From Chamaecyparis obtusa (lineage: Eukaryota > Streptophyta > Pinopsida > Cupressales > Cupressaceae): a DNA stretch of 64,000 bases. The notes beneath the pieces were generated by a model. That model ran no database searches and was not told the origin of the DNA. It saw nothing but the letters and a program-made list of their open reading frames with translations. The stretch spans positions 124,001 through 188,000 of the forward strand of contig BSBK01000967.1 in NCBI GenBank assembly GCA_027943335.1, read 5' to 3'. Below are positions 37,502-49,368 of this stretch, one piece after another. Position numbers and translations under genes: made by a program. The stretch's first letter is position 1. Each line of letters begins with the position of its first letter.

Positions 37502-38518
37502 CTATTTTAAAGACTGTCCATAAGATTTAGGTGAGATAGGGAGAGATGTTAGAGATAGGACTAGTTCCATAGTATATTCTCCCATACCATTTTCTTTGAT
37601 TGTGACTTCTTTCGCAATGTCTTCCATCTTGGATGTAGACACCATGTCTGTTTGCTTAGTGGAAGATTCTCTATTATTAGGAACAAGTTTTTTAGCACTT
37701 TCTTTCAATACATTGCAATTTGTAGATATGTCAGCTAGAATGGTCACCTCCACCCCCTCATAAGGAAATTTTACACATTGATGGTATGTGGAAGGAATAG
37801 CTCGTATTTTATGTATCCAAGGTCTCCCTAGGAGAATGTTGTAAGCCAAAGGTTTATCAAGAACTTGACATGTGATATCTCTGATAACTGGACCTATTTT
37901 GATAGGTAAGACAATTGTTCCTTTGGAAGATCTTTCTTGTTCATCATATGCCTTGATAGTTATCTTCTTTTTAGGATCAATGGCAGCTTCTGATAATCCC
38001 AGTTGTGTGATCAAGTTGTAAGAACAAATGTTGAGACCAGCGCCTCCATCTATCAACACATGTTTGATACAATGGTTTTGGATTAAGACTTCAATGTGCA
38101 AGGGCTGGTTATGTGGATGACTCAAGGAGTTATCATCTTCCTCTGAAAAGGAGATATACTGGGGAGACATCAAATGACCAACCATAGTCTGAAATCTGTC
38201 TAGATCAAGATTGTTAGAAACATTGGAACCGAGCAAAGCTTTATCCAGAATAGCTTGATGAGGGGGAGATATCCGAAGAAACTCAAACATTGATATTTTT
38301 GCATTGGTATGCTAGAGTTGTTGGACAATACTGTATGAGGTTGGTCTTGTGTCCTTAGAATTTTTTGATTTAGAGGTAGCCCTCTGTTTAGAAGCAGATG
38401 AAAGATTGAAAGGTATCTTAGGGATATTTGATGATTCAGAGTTTTGTCCTTGTAGATGTGCCCGAGCTTGTGATAGAATAACTGCATTTGTTGATTGATT
38501 ATCTCTATCTTTTTGCAC
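37502..38518 (-). pseudogene. Aspartic protease region of element 1
   Basis: The 262-codon reading at 37502-38290 contains HVLIDGGAGLNICSYNLI (about 38010-38065; Asp-Gly-Gly in place of the more usual Asp-Ser/Thr-Gly) and YNILLGRPWIHKI (about 37805-37845), the two landmarks of a retropepsin. It would cut the Gag-Pol polyprotein. The upstream part (38312-38518) is the gag-protease linker in another frame, after a stop near 38309. The same DGGAG form occurs in element 2. Confidence 0.75.
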
Positions 38519-38549
38519 AATGGTGATGACATTGCAATGTTCAGATAAG

Positions 38550-40316
38550 AAGGTTCAACCATGTTTATGATAGCATTGATTCCAGAGTAAGCATAATTGA
38601 CTTTTGCACCAATGATAGGTAGAGAAGATGAATCTCCTTGACCATGTTTCGGAAATGGTTCCATGAATGTCGTATGATCATTATTGCTCTTATGATTGTC
38701 AATTACAATTTCTCCATTATCAATCTTGTCTTGTATGAGATGCTTTAAGCGTATGCAATTATTGGTTTTATGACCCTTATTTCAATGGAAATCACAGAAA
38801 TCGGTCTCTTCCACCATTTTGGTTTAGGTTCAAGATCAAATTGTCAGATCTCAAGCAATGTGATGATTTTGTTGGCCAATAGAGTTTTCATGGCAGATTC
38901 CAAGGACTCTCCAAGAGGAGTAAACTTGTGTTTAGGATCTGTAGCTCAAGGTTTGTAGTCAGATGGCTTCTTGTTTGATTCTGTCGATTTTGCCTCTGAG
39001 GCTTTGATGGTTTGGGTGCCAACAATAAAATTGAAAGCGGGTGCCTTAGATGGGGCACAGATATTATCAACAATTCCATCTATGACGATGCCTTTATTCT
39101 TGTTCCAGTTTTTGCCTTTGTCTTTGGAACTAGATCCAAATTCATACTTCTCTTTTTGGAGTGATATGTCTCCTTTTTTCACAAGAACTTTCTCAATTTT
39201 GATTGCATTTTCTACCATCTTATCAAAGGATGTATGATTTTACATTTGCAAATGGTAGTTGATTTCTAGAACAAGATTGTTGATGAAAATTTCTAGCTTC
39301 TCTATTTCTAGAATGGGTCTAGCATATAGAGAAAACTTCTTCCTCCATCGTTTGAGGAAAGTCAGGAATGGATCTCCTGGGTATTGTTTCATATTACAAA
39401 TGTCAATCATAGTGACTGAATGTTTGATGTTGGAGGAGTATTGTTGATAGAATAACTTGATTAACTCCTCAAAATTTTTGATTGTTGGAGGCATTTTTTA
39501 GAACCAATGAATGACTACTCCTCCGAGAGATCGTGAGAAAAGATGCATTAAGTAGGTTGGTTCATGCATGAACTCCATGGATTGAGTACAGAATTCTTTG
39601 GAATGGTCTTGGGGATCAAAGTTTCCATCGTATTTGTCATACTTAGGCATTTCCACTCTTTTCAAGAATGGTGGCATGTACAAGTCATTATCAAATGGAA
39701 AAGGGCATAGGGCCTCCACGGAGAACTCCTTAGGTTCCTTCTCTTTTTCTAGTTTGTTGAGCTTGACTTGCATGGCATGCATCTGTTTCATCATGGTTGT
39801 GATTGGAGTCTCTTCCTCATATGTGATATCTTCAACATTAAAGTTTGGAGGAAGTTTAGCACCTTGTTGATCCAATTCTAGGAAATATGCCTCTCTATCT
39901 TCCTTCAAGAAGTGCTTCATCATTTTCTTGAAGTTATCATCATTCTGGTATTGAGCAATTTGAGAAGGTGTGGGTTCTTGATCCGCACCATGTTGGGATT
40001 GATGTCCTTGGGACCCTTGGTTTCCTCCTCCTTGAGACATAGTGTTGTTAGGAGAACTACCATGGATTGATTGATGAAGAGTTTCTTGATGACTTGCATG
40101 GATTGATGCAGGAAGAGTTGCTTGATGACCTACATGGATTGATGTAGGAGGGGTAACGTAACCACCTTTCAAGGAAAGATTGCCAAGAGCATCTTCTCCA
40201 AAGAGATTTGTGTCGTAGGGTTGATGAAATGTCTCAGCAATCACAGAAGATGCGGTTGAGGAGAGTTTGGGTTTTTCTCCTTGTTTTCATTGTGATGAAG
40301 CTCTAGTTTCCACCAT
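38550..40316 (-). pseudogene. Gag of element 1, broken
   Basis: Homologous reading starts at an ATG at 40316 (MVETRASSQ), with a TGA after nine codons, and is open again from 40244. Gln/His-rich N-terminus, a coiled-coil stretch (MKQMHAMQVKLNKLEKEKE, about 39725-39785), ALCPFPFDNDLYMPPF (about 39680), then the core gag domain with PKYDKYDGNFDPQDH (about 39620) and FLTFLKRWRKKFSLYARP (about 39320). A zinc-knuckle of the CX3HX4HX4C type (CDFHxNKGHKTNNC pattern) can be found near 38750-38800 in a shifted frame. Stops near 39496, 39240 and 38945 and a frameshift near 38800 disrupt it. It would package RNA. Confidence 0.75.
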
Positions 40317-40749
40317 TAACCTTGGGTGAAGCAAAAGAGAAAGATTAAGACAACTGAAGAATGACTTGATTCAAGAAGATCGAATGACACAACCTTGTCA
40401 AGATTGGATTGATTGAAGATTTGATTGGACGTAAATGAAGGATATTGTGCCCTAGTAGTATGGGTAGATGCCCAAAAGATGGCGGACACGAGATCGCAAC
40501 ACTTAGCCATTTTGTGGAAGATTGAATTGAAGATAATTTTGACAAGGTTTTGATACAAGATGAAAAAGACTCAAATTGATAGATCAGAAGGCTGGATCAA
40601 ACTCAAGAGACCACTTTTAGGCAAATAGATTGGATTTCTTTGATTGGCTCTGCTCTGTCCCTGACACAGTGAATATTTTGACAGAATCTAGAAGTTGGCT
40701 GGAAAAATTGGATTTCTCACAATTTTGGCAAGTTTCTAGCAATTTTTCA

Positions 40750-40935
40750 AAATTCTCATACGACTTTCTCCAGGCTCGTACGAGTCTGGGTAGGCTCTGG
40801 CATGACAATTGACAAGGCTGATACAACAATTGACACCAGGGTTTGATTTTCTTTGACTTTTCCTGACAAAAATCGTACGACAATCTGGGGGTTCTAATAC
40901 GACTTTTGGCCAAACTCGTATGACTTTCTAAGATT
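40750..40935. repeat. CGTACG motif cluster, leader of element 1 (proximal)
   Basis: Contains CTCATACGACTTTC, GCTCGTACGAGTCTG, ATCGTACGACAATC, TAATACGACTTTTGG and CTCGTATGACTTTC. These match words in the PMD intron at 28480-28740. Confidence 0.65.
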
Positions 40936-42279
40936 GTGGGATGACTTTTGGACTCCAGAAAGGAATTTTGCTTCAGATTTTTCAATTTTTCAATTTTTAG
41001 AATCAGTTTGTTTGTAAGATTTTGCCTGTCTAGGTTTGCAGATTCATGTAAAAGTTCATTTCCAAAGGACCAAGTAGATAGCAAACACGTAGAATAGCAA
41101 GAAAAGGGAAGCAAGCAATCATCTCAAAACAATGAACAAGGGCAAAAGCAACCTTGTGCATGAACAAGCAATAGTGACTTATTGTGCTAATCCCTAGGAA
41201 TGCTACTTGTGTATGTTCTCAAAAGTTTTTCAATAATGCACATAGTCCTAGAAAATGAAAAATTTGGCCTCGCTAGGGTTTTTGGTAATGGTCTGACTCT
41301 GCAAATTTTGTGATCTCAAGAGGGCGAACTCCAATCTAGGTGCACTGGGGTTTTGACACAGTCTGAGAATTTGATCAATCAAGAGTTGATAGGGAGATCT
41401 GATAGCCCAACAAGAGACCACACTTGTGGAGATTTCTTCCACAAAGACATTTATATAGTGGTTGTTGCTACCACAATGAAAATGACTATACCACTTGAGG
41501 TTCCATCCACATGGTTGATCCAATAAAGGGAATGTCCACTACGGTTAACCCTCTCTAAAGGTGACTCACAAAAGATACCACATGGGGACTTGGTCTAGAT
41601 CCAAGGATTTGAATTTCTGATACTACCCAAAAAGGGAGTAGAGCATAATCCTCTAGCCTTGTCACTTTTACCCAAACACAACAAATAGATCAATCTGACA
41701 TGCTAAGAATGGGATTACCTCACCAAGGCTTATGCTGTCAATAACGATGTCTACCGAGCTCTCTAAGAGGGACCAAGAGAGAATGTACCAATCAAAGTCG
41801 AGGACCAAACCAAGTGAATGTGAGATAATCACAGTAACCTCCCTACCTACAAGGGGATTTGTCGTCAAGAAGAGCTTCGCATGAAAAACAAGCGAATGAA
41901 GCCCACTCTCTCAATATCATCCGCAAACAGTGTTCATAGGGTTTATTTACTATGTGTAACAGATATGCAAAAAACAAATCTATGTTCATTTTATAGCCCA
42001 AAACTGAAGTCTGTGATATGAAAGCAGGAAAAGTCACACAAGCTTGATGCGTGAGAGTTCATTTTATGTCCCAAAATGAACTGTTATGAGATGCAACAGA
42101 ATACTTGGGTTCCTCGCAATGCACTTAGTAGATTTTACATGTTTTGTAATTTTTGTTGCACTTTTCCAATCAGAAATTGAATATCTTAATTGTTAGGGTT
42201 AGCTGTTAGTCCAAATCCAAAAATCAAATCTAGAAAATTGCCTGAAAATCTGAAACAACAATTGAATTCTGATGCTAAA

Positions 42280-42490
42280 ACTCATACGACAATCTGTTAC
42301 CTCCCATATGACAATCTGTTACCTCCCATACGACAATCTGGAAACTCATACAACAGTGGGTATATGCCCACACAACAAAGTAGATCCCAAACGACAATCT
42401 GTAAGAACTAATACAAGTCTTGAAAACACCTATTATTATACAATAGTCAGGGGGTCTTGGTACGACTTTTTGACAAAACTCATACGGAAA
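42280..42490. repeat. CATACGACAATCTG repeat cluster, leader of element 1 (distal)
   Basis: At least four tandem-like variants of CATACGACAATCTG between 42283 and 42405, then GGTACGACTTTTTGAC and CTCATACGGAAAATG. The last word is nearly repeated as GTCGTATGGAAAAT at 28730 on the PMD side. Confidence 0.65.
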
Positions 42491-42584
42491 ATGTACTAAC
42501 AAAAAATAAAGATTGCAATTTTGGCCAGAAAATGATAGAAAATTGATAGAAATTATTAGAAATGAAATGGAAACCCATTTCAGG

Positions 42585-42602
42585 GCCCCATGGTGGGTGC
42601 TA
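42585..42602 (-). other. Primer binding site of element 1, tRNA-Lys type
   Basis: The minus strand reads TAGCACCCACCATGGGGC, four bases from the 5' LTR. It fits the complement of the 3' end of plant tRNA-Lys (TGGCGCCCACCGTGGGGC, as I know it) with three G-to-A changes. Element 2 has the same site with other changes. Confidence 0.7.
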
Positions 42603-42606
42603 GAAA

Positions 42607-43841
42607 TGTGTGTGTGAAAATTGTACCTAGCTGTGGACACAACACTTAAGTAAAACATTAGAGGTTAGCAAATCAAGAAATCTGCAAATAAATGAAACTA
42701 AGCTAACCAGGCGATTTACTACCTTCTAGTAGGTGCGAGTATGGTATTCTCAGATTAGATCGAGATCAGTGACAATGCAACACCTAAACGAAGGATTTGA
42801 TGCTAAAAGATGAATGTAGAATGAATGCAGATTAATCTATTTTTTTGAATTTTTGATGCAATTAGATGAAAAACTGTATGAATCTATGAAATTGATATGT
42901 AGATTATCCTAACAATGATACGAATTGATATGAAAAACTATGAACTGATCTCACAAAGTCGCCTATTCGCAAAAGCTTGATTCTTCGTATGCAATTTCGC
43001 CAGAGTAATTGTGCAAATTTGAGAGATGTAATTGTGAAGAGTTGAGCCTTGATTTTATAGAAATCTAAGGCTTGAGGATGCATTGAGAAAAGCCATAAAT
43101 AACTCTTGATAAACTCAGGTTGATTTTTGAGTCAATAAGAAATAAGAATTAATTAACTCATGAAATCATGCAAAATCAGTTTTTTGACTTAAATCAAAAG
43201 TTTAGATCAGCTTTCAACTCAAAATAGATGTTGAGTTTCAAAAAGATAACAACTTGAATTGATTTTCTAATTTGAAGTTTAACCGCTCCTTCAAATGTGC
43301 ATAGATAATCATGAATTAATAAAATAAATAAAGTGATTTATCTTCAACTTAACTGATTTTTTAATTAAAATAACTAATTTGTGGGTTAATCAATTATTTA
43401 ATCAAACTTTTATTCAAAAACTATATCATTAAATATTGACAATTGACATTAATTAATTAAATAAGAATTTAATCAATTAGTCATAAGATTTTTTATTTAT
43501 TATCAAAATTAAATAATACAATTTAGGAATAAATGTAATTAAATCTTATTAAATAATTAAGTGGCGTAATTAAATTAATTAAATGAATATCCATAATATT
43601 CAATTAATCAACTTTTAGGATAAATAATGACATTTATCGCCAAGTAATATTTAATTAAAGATAATTAGGATAATTAAGAATATTCAAGGAATATTCCCCA
43701 ATGCAGAATTAAGATAATCGATTAGGTTTTTGATAAACTGATGTGCAGATGTGCCTTAGGTTAGGAATTGGATGTCGATTTCATTCGATTTGAAGATGTA
43801 GGAGGTTAATGAACCTATAGCCCATTTTTTGGGGTATTACA
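42607..43841 (-). repeat. 5' LTR of element 1
   Basis: Intact 1235-bp LTR. On the plus strand it starts with five TG units and ends GGTATTACA. It serves as the reference for the interrupted left LTR. Confidence 0.85.
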
Positions 43842-43846
43842 GTTAG
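43842..43846. repeat. Target site duplication of element 1, right
   Basis: GTTAG, identical to 22036-22040. Confidence 0.8.
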
Positions 43847-43937
43847 AAGCTTCACAAAAAACCTTAAATCATCATCTTGTCTAGAATGATTAATCAATTG
43901 TTTAAGGTGGATTAGTTGTGATGATGAGACGCGCCAT

Positions 43938-44256
43938 TTAGATGTTAACTGTGACAGTCTCTTGGTTTCAAGCAATGCAGAAGGAGACGCCTAGTTCAAT
44001 ATGCAATCTCAATTCATATACATAGGATATCAGGTGGAACTGAAAAATACAACAGGGTTGCATTTTTTATAAAGGTCTTTAATTGCATATTTTAAGTTAT
44101 ATACCATCACGAACATTGTAATTTTGACCTGTTAAAAAAATGTAAACGTGTTGTGTTTTTTCAACTCCATCTGTTATCTGTGCATATTTTGCTTGTGTTG
44201 CACGCGCATTCTCGATTCAGAGTGGGAAAAATCTTATTTCCAATGTGAGGGAGAGA
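43938..44256 (+). repeat. 319-bp direct repeat, first copy
   Basis: Repeated at 44521-44840 with many substitutions. The unit has GGAGACGCCTAGTTCAATAT on the left and GCTTGTGTTGCA on the right. Its two halves are partly complementary. Confidence 0.65.
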
Positions 44257-44520
44257 AGCCATACACATAAGTGACGGAGTTGAGGGGAGATGAAGGAATA
44301 CCAAACAGTGAATTTGGAAATTTTCATTAGAGAAATTGCAGTGAAGGTCTGATTAATAGAGAAGATAGTAATGACCGCAGGAGAATGATTAGTGGTTACA
44401 GTTGTAGTGGGGAAGAAAGTGGAGGCCATCCATGAAGAAACTTGTCGATAGAGATGGTGTACAAGAAACAAAGGAGATTAGTGTACTTTTTAATAATAAC
44501 AAAAGTTCAATAATGATTTT

Positions 44521-44840
44521 AGATGTTAACTATGATAGTCTCTAGGTTTCAGGCAATGTAGAAGGAGACGCCTAGTTCAATATGCAATCTCAATTCATAT
44601 GCAAGGATAGTAGGTGGAGCTGAAAGACCCAACAGGTTTGCATTTTTTATAAAGGTCTTTAATTTTGTATTTTAAATTATAGACCATTGTGAACATTGTA
44701 ATGTTGACCTATTAAAAAAATGTAAACGTGTTGGGTCTTCTTAGCTCCACTTGCTATCTGTGCATATTCTGCTTGTGTTGCATGCACATTCTCAATTCAG
44801 AGTTGGAAAATCTTATTTTCGATGCAAGGGAGAGAAGCCA
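44521..44840 (+). repeat. 319-bp direct repeat, second copy
   Basis: Second copy of 43938-44256. Here the internal inverted repeat is clearest: AGGTGGAGCTGAAAGACCCA (about 44612) against GGGTCTTCTTAGCTCCACTT (about 44733). This suggests a decayed hairpin-type element in tandem. Confidence 0.6.
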
Positions 44841-44902
44841 AACACAAAGAACATGCAAATAAACACGATAGCTAAAAAACATAAATGTAGGTATCACAAT
44901 AG

Positions 44903-45187
44903 CTGAGAAACATAAATGTAGGCATCATGGTCCCAATTATTTGGAGACACAACATAATTTAATGCTATACCCAGATGATGCAACACAACCACTACTCCTG
45001 CAACTCGAAGTGGACACTTCGGGATCCAAAAACCAAAGATAAGAAATTTATCTTTGGTTTTTGGATCCCGCAGTGTCCACTTACAACTGCAGGAGTAGTG
45101 GTTGTGTTGCATTGTCTGGGTATAGCATTCAATTATGTTGTGTCTCCAAACAATTGTGACCATGATGCCTACATTTATGTTTCTCAG
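44903..45187. repeat. 285-bp hairpin (long inverted repeat)
   Basis: Left arm from CTGAGAAACATAAATGTAGG (44903) to CCAAAGATAA, centre GAAATTTA near 45043-45050, and right arm back to CCTACATTTATGTTTCTCAG (ending 45187). The arms are about 140 bp and complementary at most positions, with almost no loop. No coding. Candidates are a fold-back MITE or a young hairpin RNA locus that feeds small-RNA processing. Confidence 0.8.
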
Positions 45188-45206
45188 ATGTTGTGTCCTA
45201 GGACCC

Positions 45207-45283
45207 CTTATGACCCTTTATGACCCTTTGCGATCCCAAAGAATACATCTTAGAGGTCTTAAAGTGTCATAAAGGGTCATAAG
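45207..45283. repeat. 18-bp perfect inverted repeat
   Basis: CTTATGACCCTTTATGAC (45207-45224) is perfectly complementary to GTCATAAAGGGTCATAAG (45266-45283). A shorter tandem TATGACCCTTT occurs next to the left arm. Confidence 0.75.
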
Positions 45284-45403
45284 ATGATCCTTGAAGGGGA
45301 CAGATGAGCTTCCACCATCACGCAGTTGGCCCTGTTAAGTAGAGAATGTTAAACTATTATCAAAACAAAGAAAAACTCAATAATTTAAGATCTCAATCAA
45401 CAT

Positions 45404-46010
45404 AAGACAAATATATATTTCTTTTTAAAAAATAGTGTGAGTCGTCGCAATTACGATGGAAACCAAAGAATAATCAATGACAAAACTAAAAGCGACGACT
45501 ATCTGTTGGAAACATCAATCACTTCAAGGAGTAATGATCACTTCAGCTCGCCTCAAGAAGTCTTAACCCAAGATCAAGTCATATCGATCCATCTCAATGG
45601 CTACCAAAATCAACAGATCTCTGCCAAGAACCCAGTCGTAAAGAAACACCACAGACCACACCATGAACCCGCTGTGAAGAGGCATCCAATGTCTCACAAG
45701 TCGCATCAAATGACCCACTTTCTGTAATCCAAGTCTCTTAGCTCAGTTCACCTAGAAGAAGACTTCTCTTAAGTCATCACGGACACCATAGTGATTTACA
45801 AATCCAAGTCTCTAGACTCGACTCAATAATCTACGAGCCACTACCGAATCTACTGCAAAGTCATTTCCGAATGACAACCAAATCTGCAAGAACACCAATT
45901 GAGTCAAACTCGATCGACAAATATATATATATTTTTTTAAAAAAATTGTGATTTTCGTCGCAATTACAACGGCACTAGAGAAGCGACGACAATCTGTCGG
46001 AAACTTCCAA
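45404..46010 (+). repeat. Direct repeats of about 100 bp around a 400-bp insert
   Basis: The left copy (about 45404-45515) and the right copy (about 45916-46010) share GACAAATATATAT, a T/A-rich run, GTCGTCGCAATTAC and GCGACGAC.ATCTGT.GGAAAC. Within each copy GTCGTCGC and GCGACGAC can pair. The arrangement could be a small terminal-repeat element or the sub-terminal repeats of a DNA transposon. No enzyme is encoded. Confidence 0.45.
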
Positions 46011-47812
46011 TGGATAATCATCACATGAATAGCATTTTTGTCAGTAATCAATCTACCAATGATGGTTAGACATCGGAACATTATGACGGTTAACTGTCAC
46101 AAGTACAGCATTTCCGTCGGTAAACTAACTATGTTTGACAGAGATCCGTCGAAAGTGGGATGGCTACAAATAGACCCAACATGTATTCGCTGTGTTGAAA
46201 CCCCCTTTTCGTGATGACTATAGTCATCGCCATTACGATGCCAATCATAGCCGTCACTTTTTTTTACTGCAACACCGGTTGGTGTTGCTTAATCAATGGT
46301 ATACTATTTGAATTCCGACAATGAGCCATCAGAAAAAGGTCTCAAATGTGCTAGTGCTTATACTATTTACTAGGCTATTCACCACAATTACTCATTCCTA
46401 CAACATATTTTTTAGTTTCTACAATGCAATCACTTGTTTAATTTTCCATACCTATCCTTAAATTGACCAAATCATTACTTGCAATTGCTATATTCCTACA
46501 TTGCATCTACTATAAGTTGCGACACAATTTCTTGATAAAAATCAATCTCACAATCTTGCAATCAAATTAAAAAACAAGGTTTTCAAATAGATTTTCGAGA
46601 CTTGTCTAAATCATAAACACAATAGTTGTCATTCTGAAATCTATACATCTATTTTAGGTTTGCATTTTAGGGTTCAATTAATCACTTATCTTTTGCTTAG
46701 GTAAAAAATATTACATCAATAGGATTAATCTCACTCTTAGGAATATCCTTATTGTGTCATCTCATTCCTATAGAACTTATCTTTCTTTCTATTTTTTCAA
46801 AAATTTCAAAAAAAAAAAAAAACCTAGGCATTTCATTCCTTATAGTTAGACATTTTCACTTTTAGGGTTATCTTTTGGAAACTAGAGGGTACACATTTTT
46901 GGATCTTTCCATAGTGATTGTTAGAATATTTTTTACCTCCCTAATCAAATTATCCTTTTGTCACAACCATCACCTTGTCACCTTTGTGACTATTTGGAGG
47001 TCAAGAAATTTCACTCAATCATTTAGGTTAGATCCTAAAGTCATACTATCAAGTTTCTAGAATTTCCCGTAGGTTTAATTTTTCCATACCCTAATAGTCA
47101 CTATATTCATTTCATCCTTGCATTTTCCTTAAATAAAAAATCCAAAAAAAAATGTATCATTCCTAGTTGTCATTATAATCATTTAACCCTTTGTATTTAT
47201 TGTTATTGATTTTCACTGCTAATCTTGATCAGAAGAAGAGAATATTAAGTCAAAGAGACTAATAGGAAAAGAACATTAAGTCAATAACAATAGCTATAGA
47301 AATATTTTCATATGAAAAATAAATGGCATTAGTAGGATAATAAGGCATGGCTACATATCTAGAGCTACAAATCAATACAGGGAGAAAAGACTACATGAAT
47401 GTGTATGCTACAAATACAAGGCTATAGAATAAGAAGAAAAAGAGAAACAATTTACAATAGAGTAATATATTTATATGCTTATGACAAATACAACATCAAA
47501 GACAATGAATGATAGTACGTAATGAGTAAGTATTAAGTGTTCAAACAGTTATCAGTCACACATGACAATGATATTGCATCAAAACAATGTTAAACAAATG
47601 TTGATTATTGCCAAACACTATACAAGAGAAGATCATTGTTTTTGAAGTAATGGAGTTATCCTATGTTATATCATAAGCTTTGTATCTAAGTAAAAGATAT
47701 GGAAGCCATTACAAGTAACAATGAAATTTGTGAGTGTAAGGATATTGTTCTCAAAGTAAAAGAGAAACTAGTTTTTGATGGTAAACAAAGGATATCATCA
47801 TTTGAGTTGTTA
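46011..47812. other. Gene-free stretch
   Basis: AT-rich sequence with a further degenerate GATGACTATAGTCATCGCC block near 46215 and a CAACACCGGTTGGTGTTG near-palindrome near 46273. A poly-A run lies at 46806-46822. No gene or known element is recognised. Confidence 0.4.
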
Positions 47813-47817
47813 CCAAC
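47813..47817. repeat. Target site duplication of element 2, left
   Basis: CCAAC before the LTR, repeated exactly at 60523-60527. Confidence 0.8.
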
Positions 47818-48711
47818 TATGTACGAGAATTTGTACCTTCATAGGGTTAGTATTGTTAATAAATCAAATAGAAACTAAATTACCACAATATAGAAAATCT
47901 ATTTAGCAAATAAAGAACAATTAAGCACTCTATGGCTCTCTAACTAGGGATGTTAATGTTGAAGCTCTCAGCAAGCCTCCATTAATGACAGTCCTAGAAT
48001 GAGAAATGATATGATAAGCAAGCTAAATAATTCAATTCCAAATAGAAATGCTCAAATTAACTTCTAAATTGTCTTTCTAGCTATAATTCTCAAGAGGTTA
48101 GATGCAATTCTCCGATTTGTGGATGATTTATGAGTGAATTTAGCCTTGCTTTTATAGGATTTGGCAAGGGTAGGGGGTGTGGTAGAGTTGATCATGATTA
48201 GGCTTGAGTTGAGTCTTTGGTTCCACCCTTTGAAGACAATGTAAATATTGTGTCCTCAAAGCTTGGGACAAAAAGACAAGATGAAGGGACAAGAAGCTCT
48301 TTCAATTTGAGTGATTGAGATTGAATTTGGCTTGATCCATGTGAACTCTTTTCTTAAATCCTATTGGTTGAGGTTTTTTCCTCACATGTGATGTTGAGAG
48401 AAATTAAGATTTAATCAATTGATTTTAATTCATTTATTTAGCCAAGTGCTCCCCTTGAATGGGTTGATTTGATTTAATTCAAACTATACAATTAATTGGA
48501 TTAATTGCACATTGATTTAATTTATCATGATTTAATGCATTTTAATTGATCTTTTGGCTCTTGATTTTTAATTAAATTGAATTAAAGCTTGATTTTAACT
48601 TTGATTGGCTAAATACTTGTTTTGATTCAATTGCTTTGATTTTCCTTAGTTTTGCCTTGATTAATCTTGATTTCTCAATAAAATGATCTTGTCCACTTTT
48701 TGGTGGTTACA
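47818..48711 (-). repeat. 3' LTR of element 2
   Basis: 894 bp, exactly as long as the other LTR. On the plus strand it begins TATGTACGAG, where the other has TGTGTACGAG, and it ends GGTTACA. Confidence 0.85.
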
Positions 48712-48755
48712 AATGCCCCTCTTTGAGTCGACATGCGAAGCGTGTCGATTCAAAG
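48712..48755 (-). other. Polypurine tract and adjoining hairpin of element 2
   Basis: The minus strand reads CAAAGAGGGGCATT up to the LTR. 48721-48755 folds: CTTTGAGTCGACA pairs with TGTCGATTCAAAG, with the inner TGCGAAGCG extending the stem to a GAA triloop. The GCGAAGC core is known as an unusually stable DNA mini-hairpin. Compared with element 1 the middle of the stem is changed on both sides. Confidence 0.75.
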
Positions 48756-49282
48756 AATGTTTCGATCTAACTGATAAAAGGTCTTGATTTTGTCGATGGT
48801 CGATCTTGATGTTCGATACAAGATGCAACTCTGATGATAGGATTGATTGATTTTTGATGCTCTGATGGTCGATCTGATGTTAAATTGCTGATGGGATACC
48901 TGATTTCATGTTGGTCATTTTTTTTTATGCCCCTTTCTGATTGATAAGTGAAGAATTTTTTGATAAAAGATTACACTCTGATTTGATGGTCGTTCTCTTG
49001 ATTTGATGATATTGATGATGATCTGATTATCCGAGTGTATGCCCCCTCGAAAATGAAATGAAATTGATAGATGTTTGAAAATTTTGACGGTTTAAGTCAA
49101 TTTGCGTTAATTGGGTCAATTTATAATGAATTTTGATTTCATTTCCGATAATATTTTTACATCAATTTGATAACAAATGCCCCTGATTTGGCAGATTTGG
49201 TGAAAAATTTGGAGTCCCCGGGCCACCTCTGATGAAAGATTCCCTTTTTAGGTCAAAGATACCCTTTTTAGGTCAAAAGGGT
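48756..49282. other. Upstream region of the PMD gene in element 2
   Basis: No coding. It has a doubled TACCCTTTTTAGGTCAAA (about 49240-49277) just before the TATA box, which could be promoter repeats. Confidence 0.4.
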
Positions 49283-49293
49283 TTATATAAAGG
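49283..49293 (+). promoter_or_regulatory. TATA box of the PMD gene, element 2
   Basis: TTATATAAAGG lies about 80 bp before the first exon ATG. Position and flanking GGTCAAAA match element 1. Confidence 0.65.
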
Positions 49294-49368
49294 GGTAAAA
49301 AGTCTTTTTACTATTCATTTTCACTTTTACTTTTGACTTTTTGAGCTCTGACCTCCTTTGACTCTTTG

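Larger units (their letters stand above)
40317..42583 (-). other. Leader of element 1 with motif clusters
   Basis: About 2.3 kb between PBS and gag. No convincing coding on either strand; a 165-codon open frame at 40617-41114 lacks protein character. It holds two clusters of the CGTACG-type motif. Confidence 0.5.

Noticed and set aside
40617..41114. 165-codon minus-strand frame in the leader of element 1
   Set aside because: Low-complexity composition, overlaps the CGTACG motif cluster, and no counterpart in element 2.
45437..45727. 96-codon basic open frame
   Set aside because: It starts within the GTCGTCGC repeat and has no homologous reading in the other copy of that repeat.
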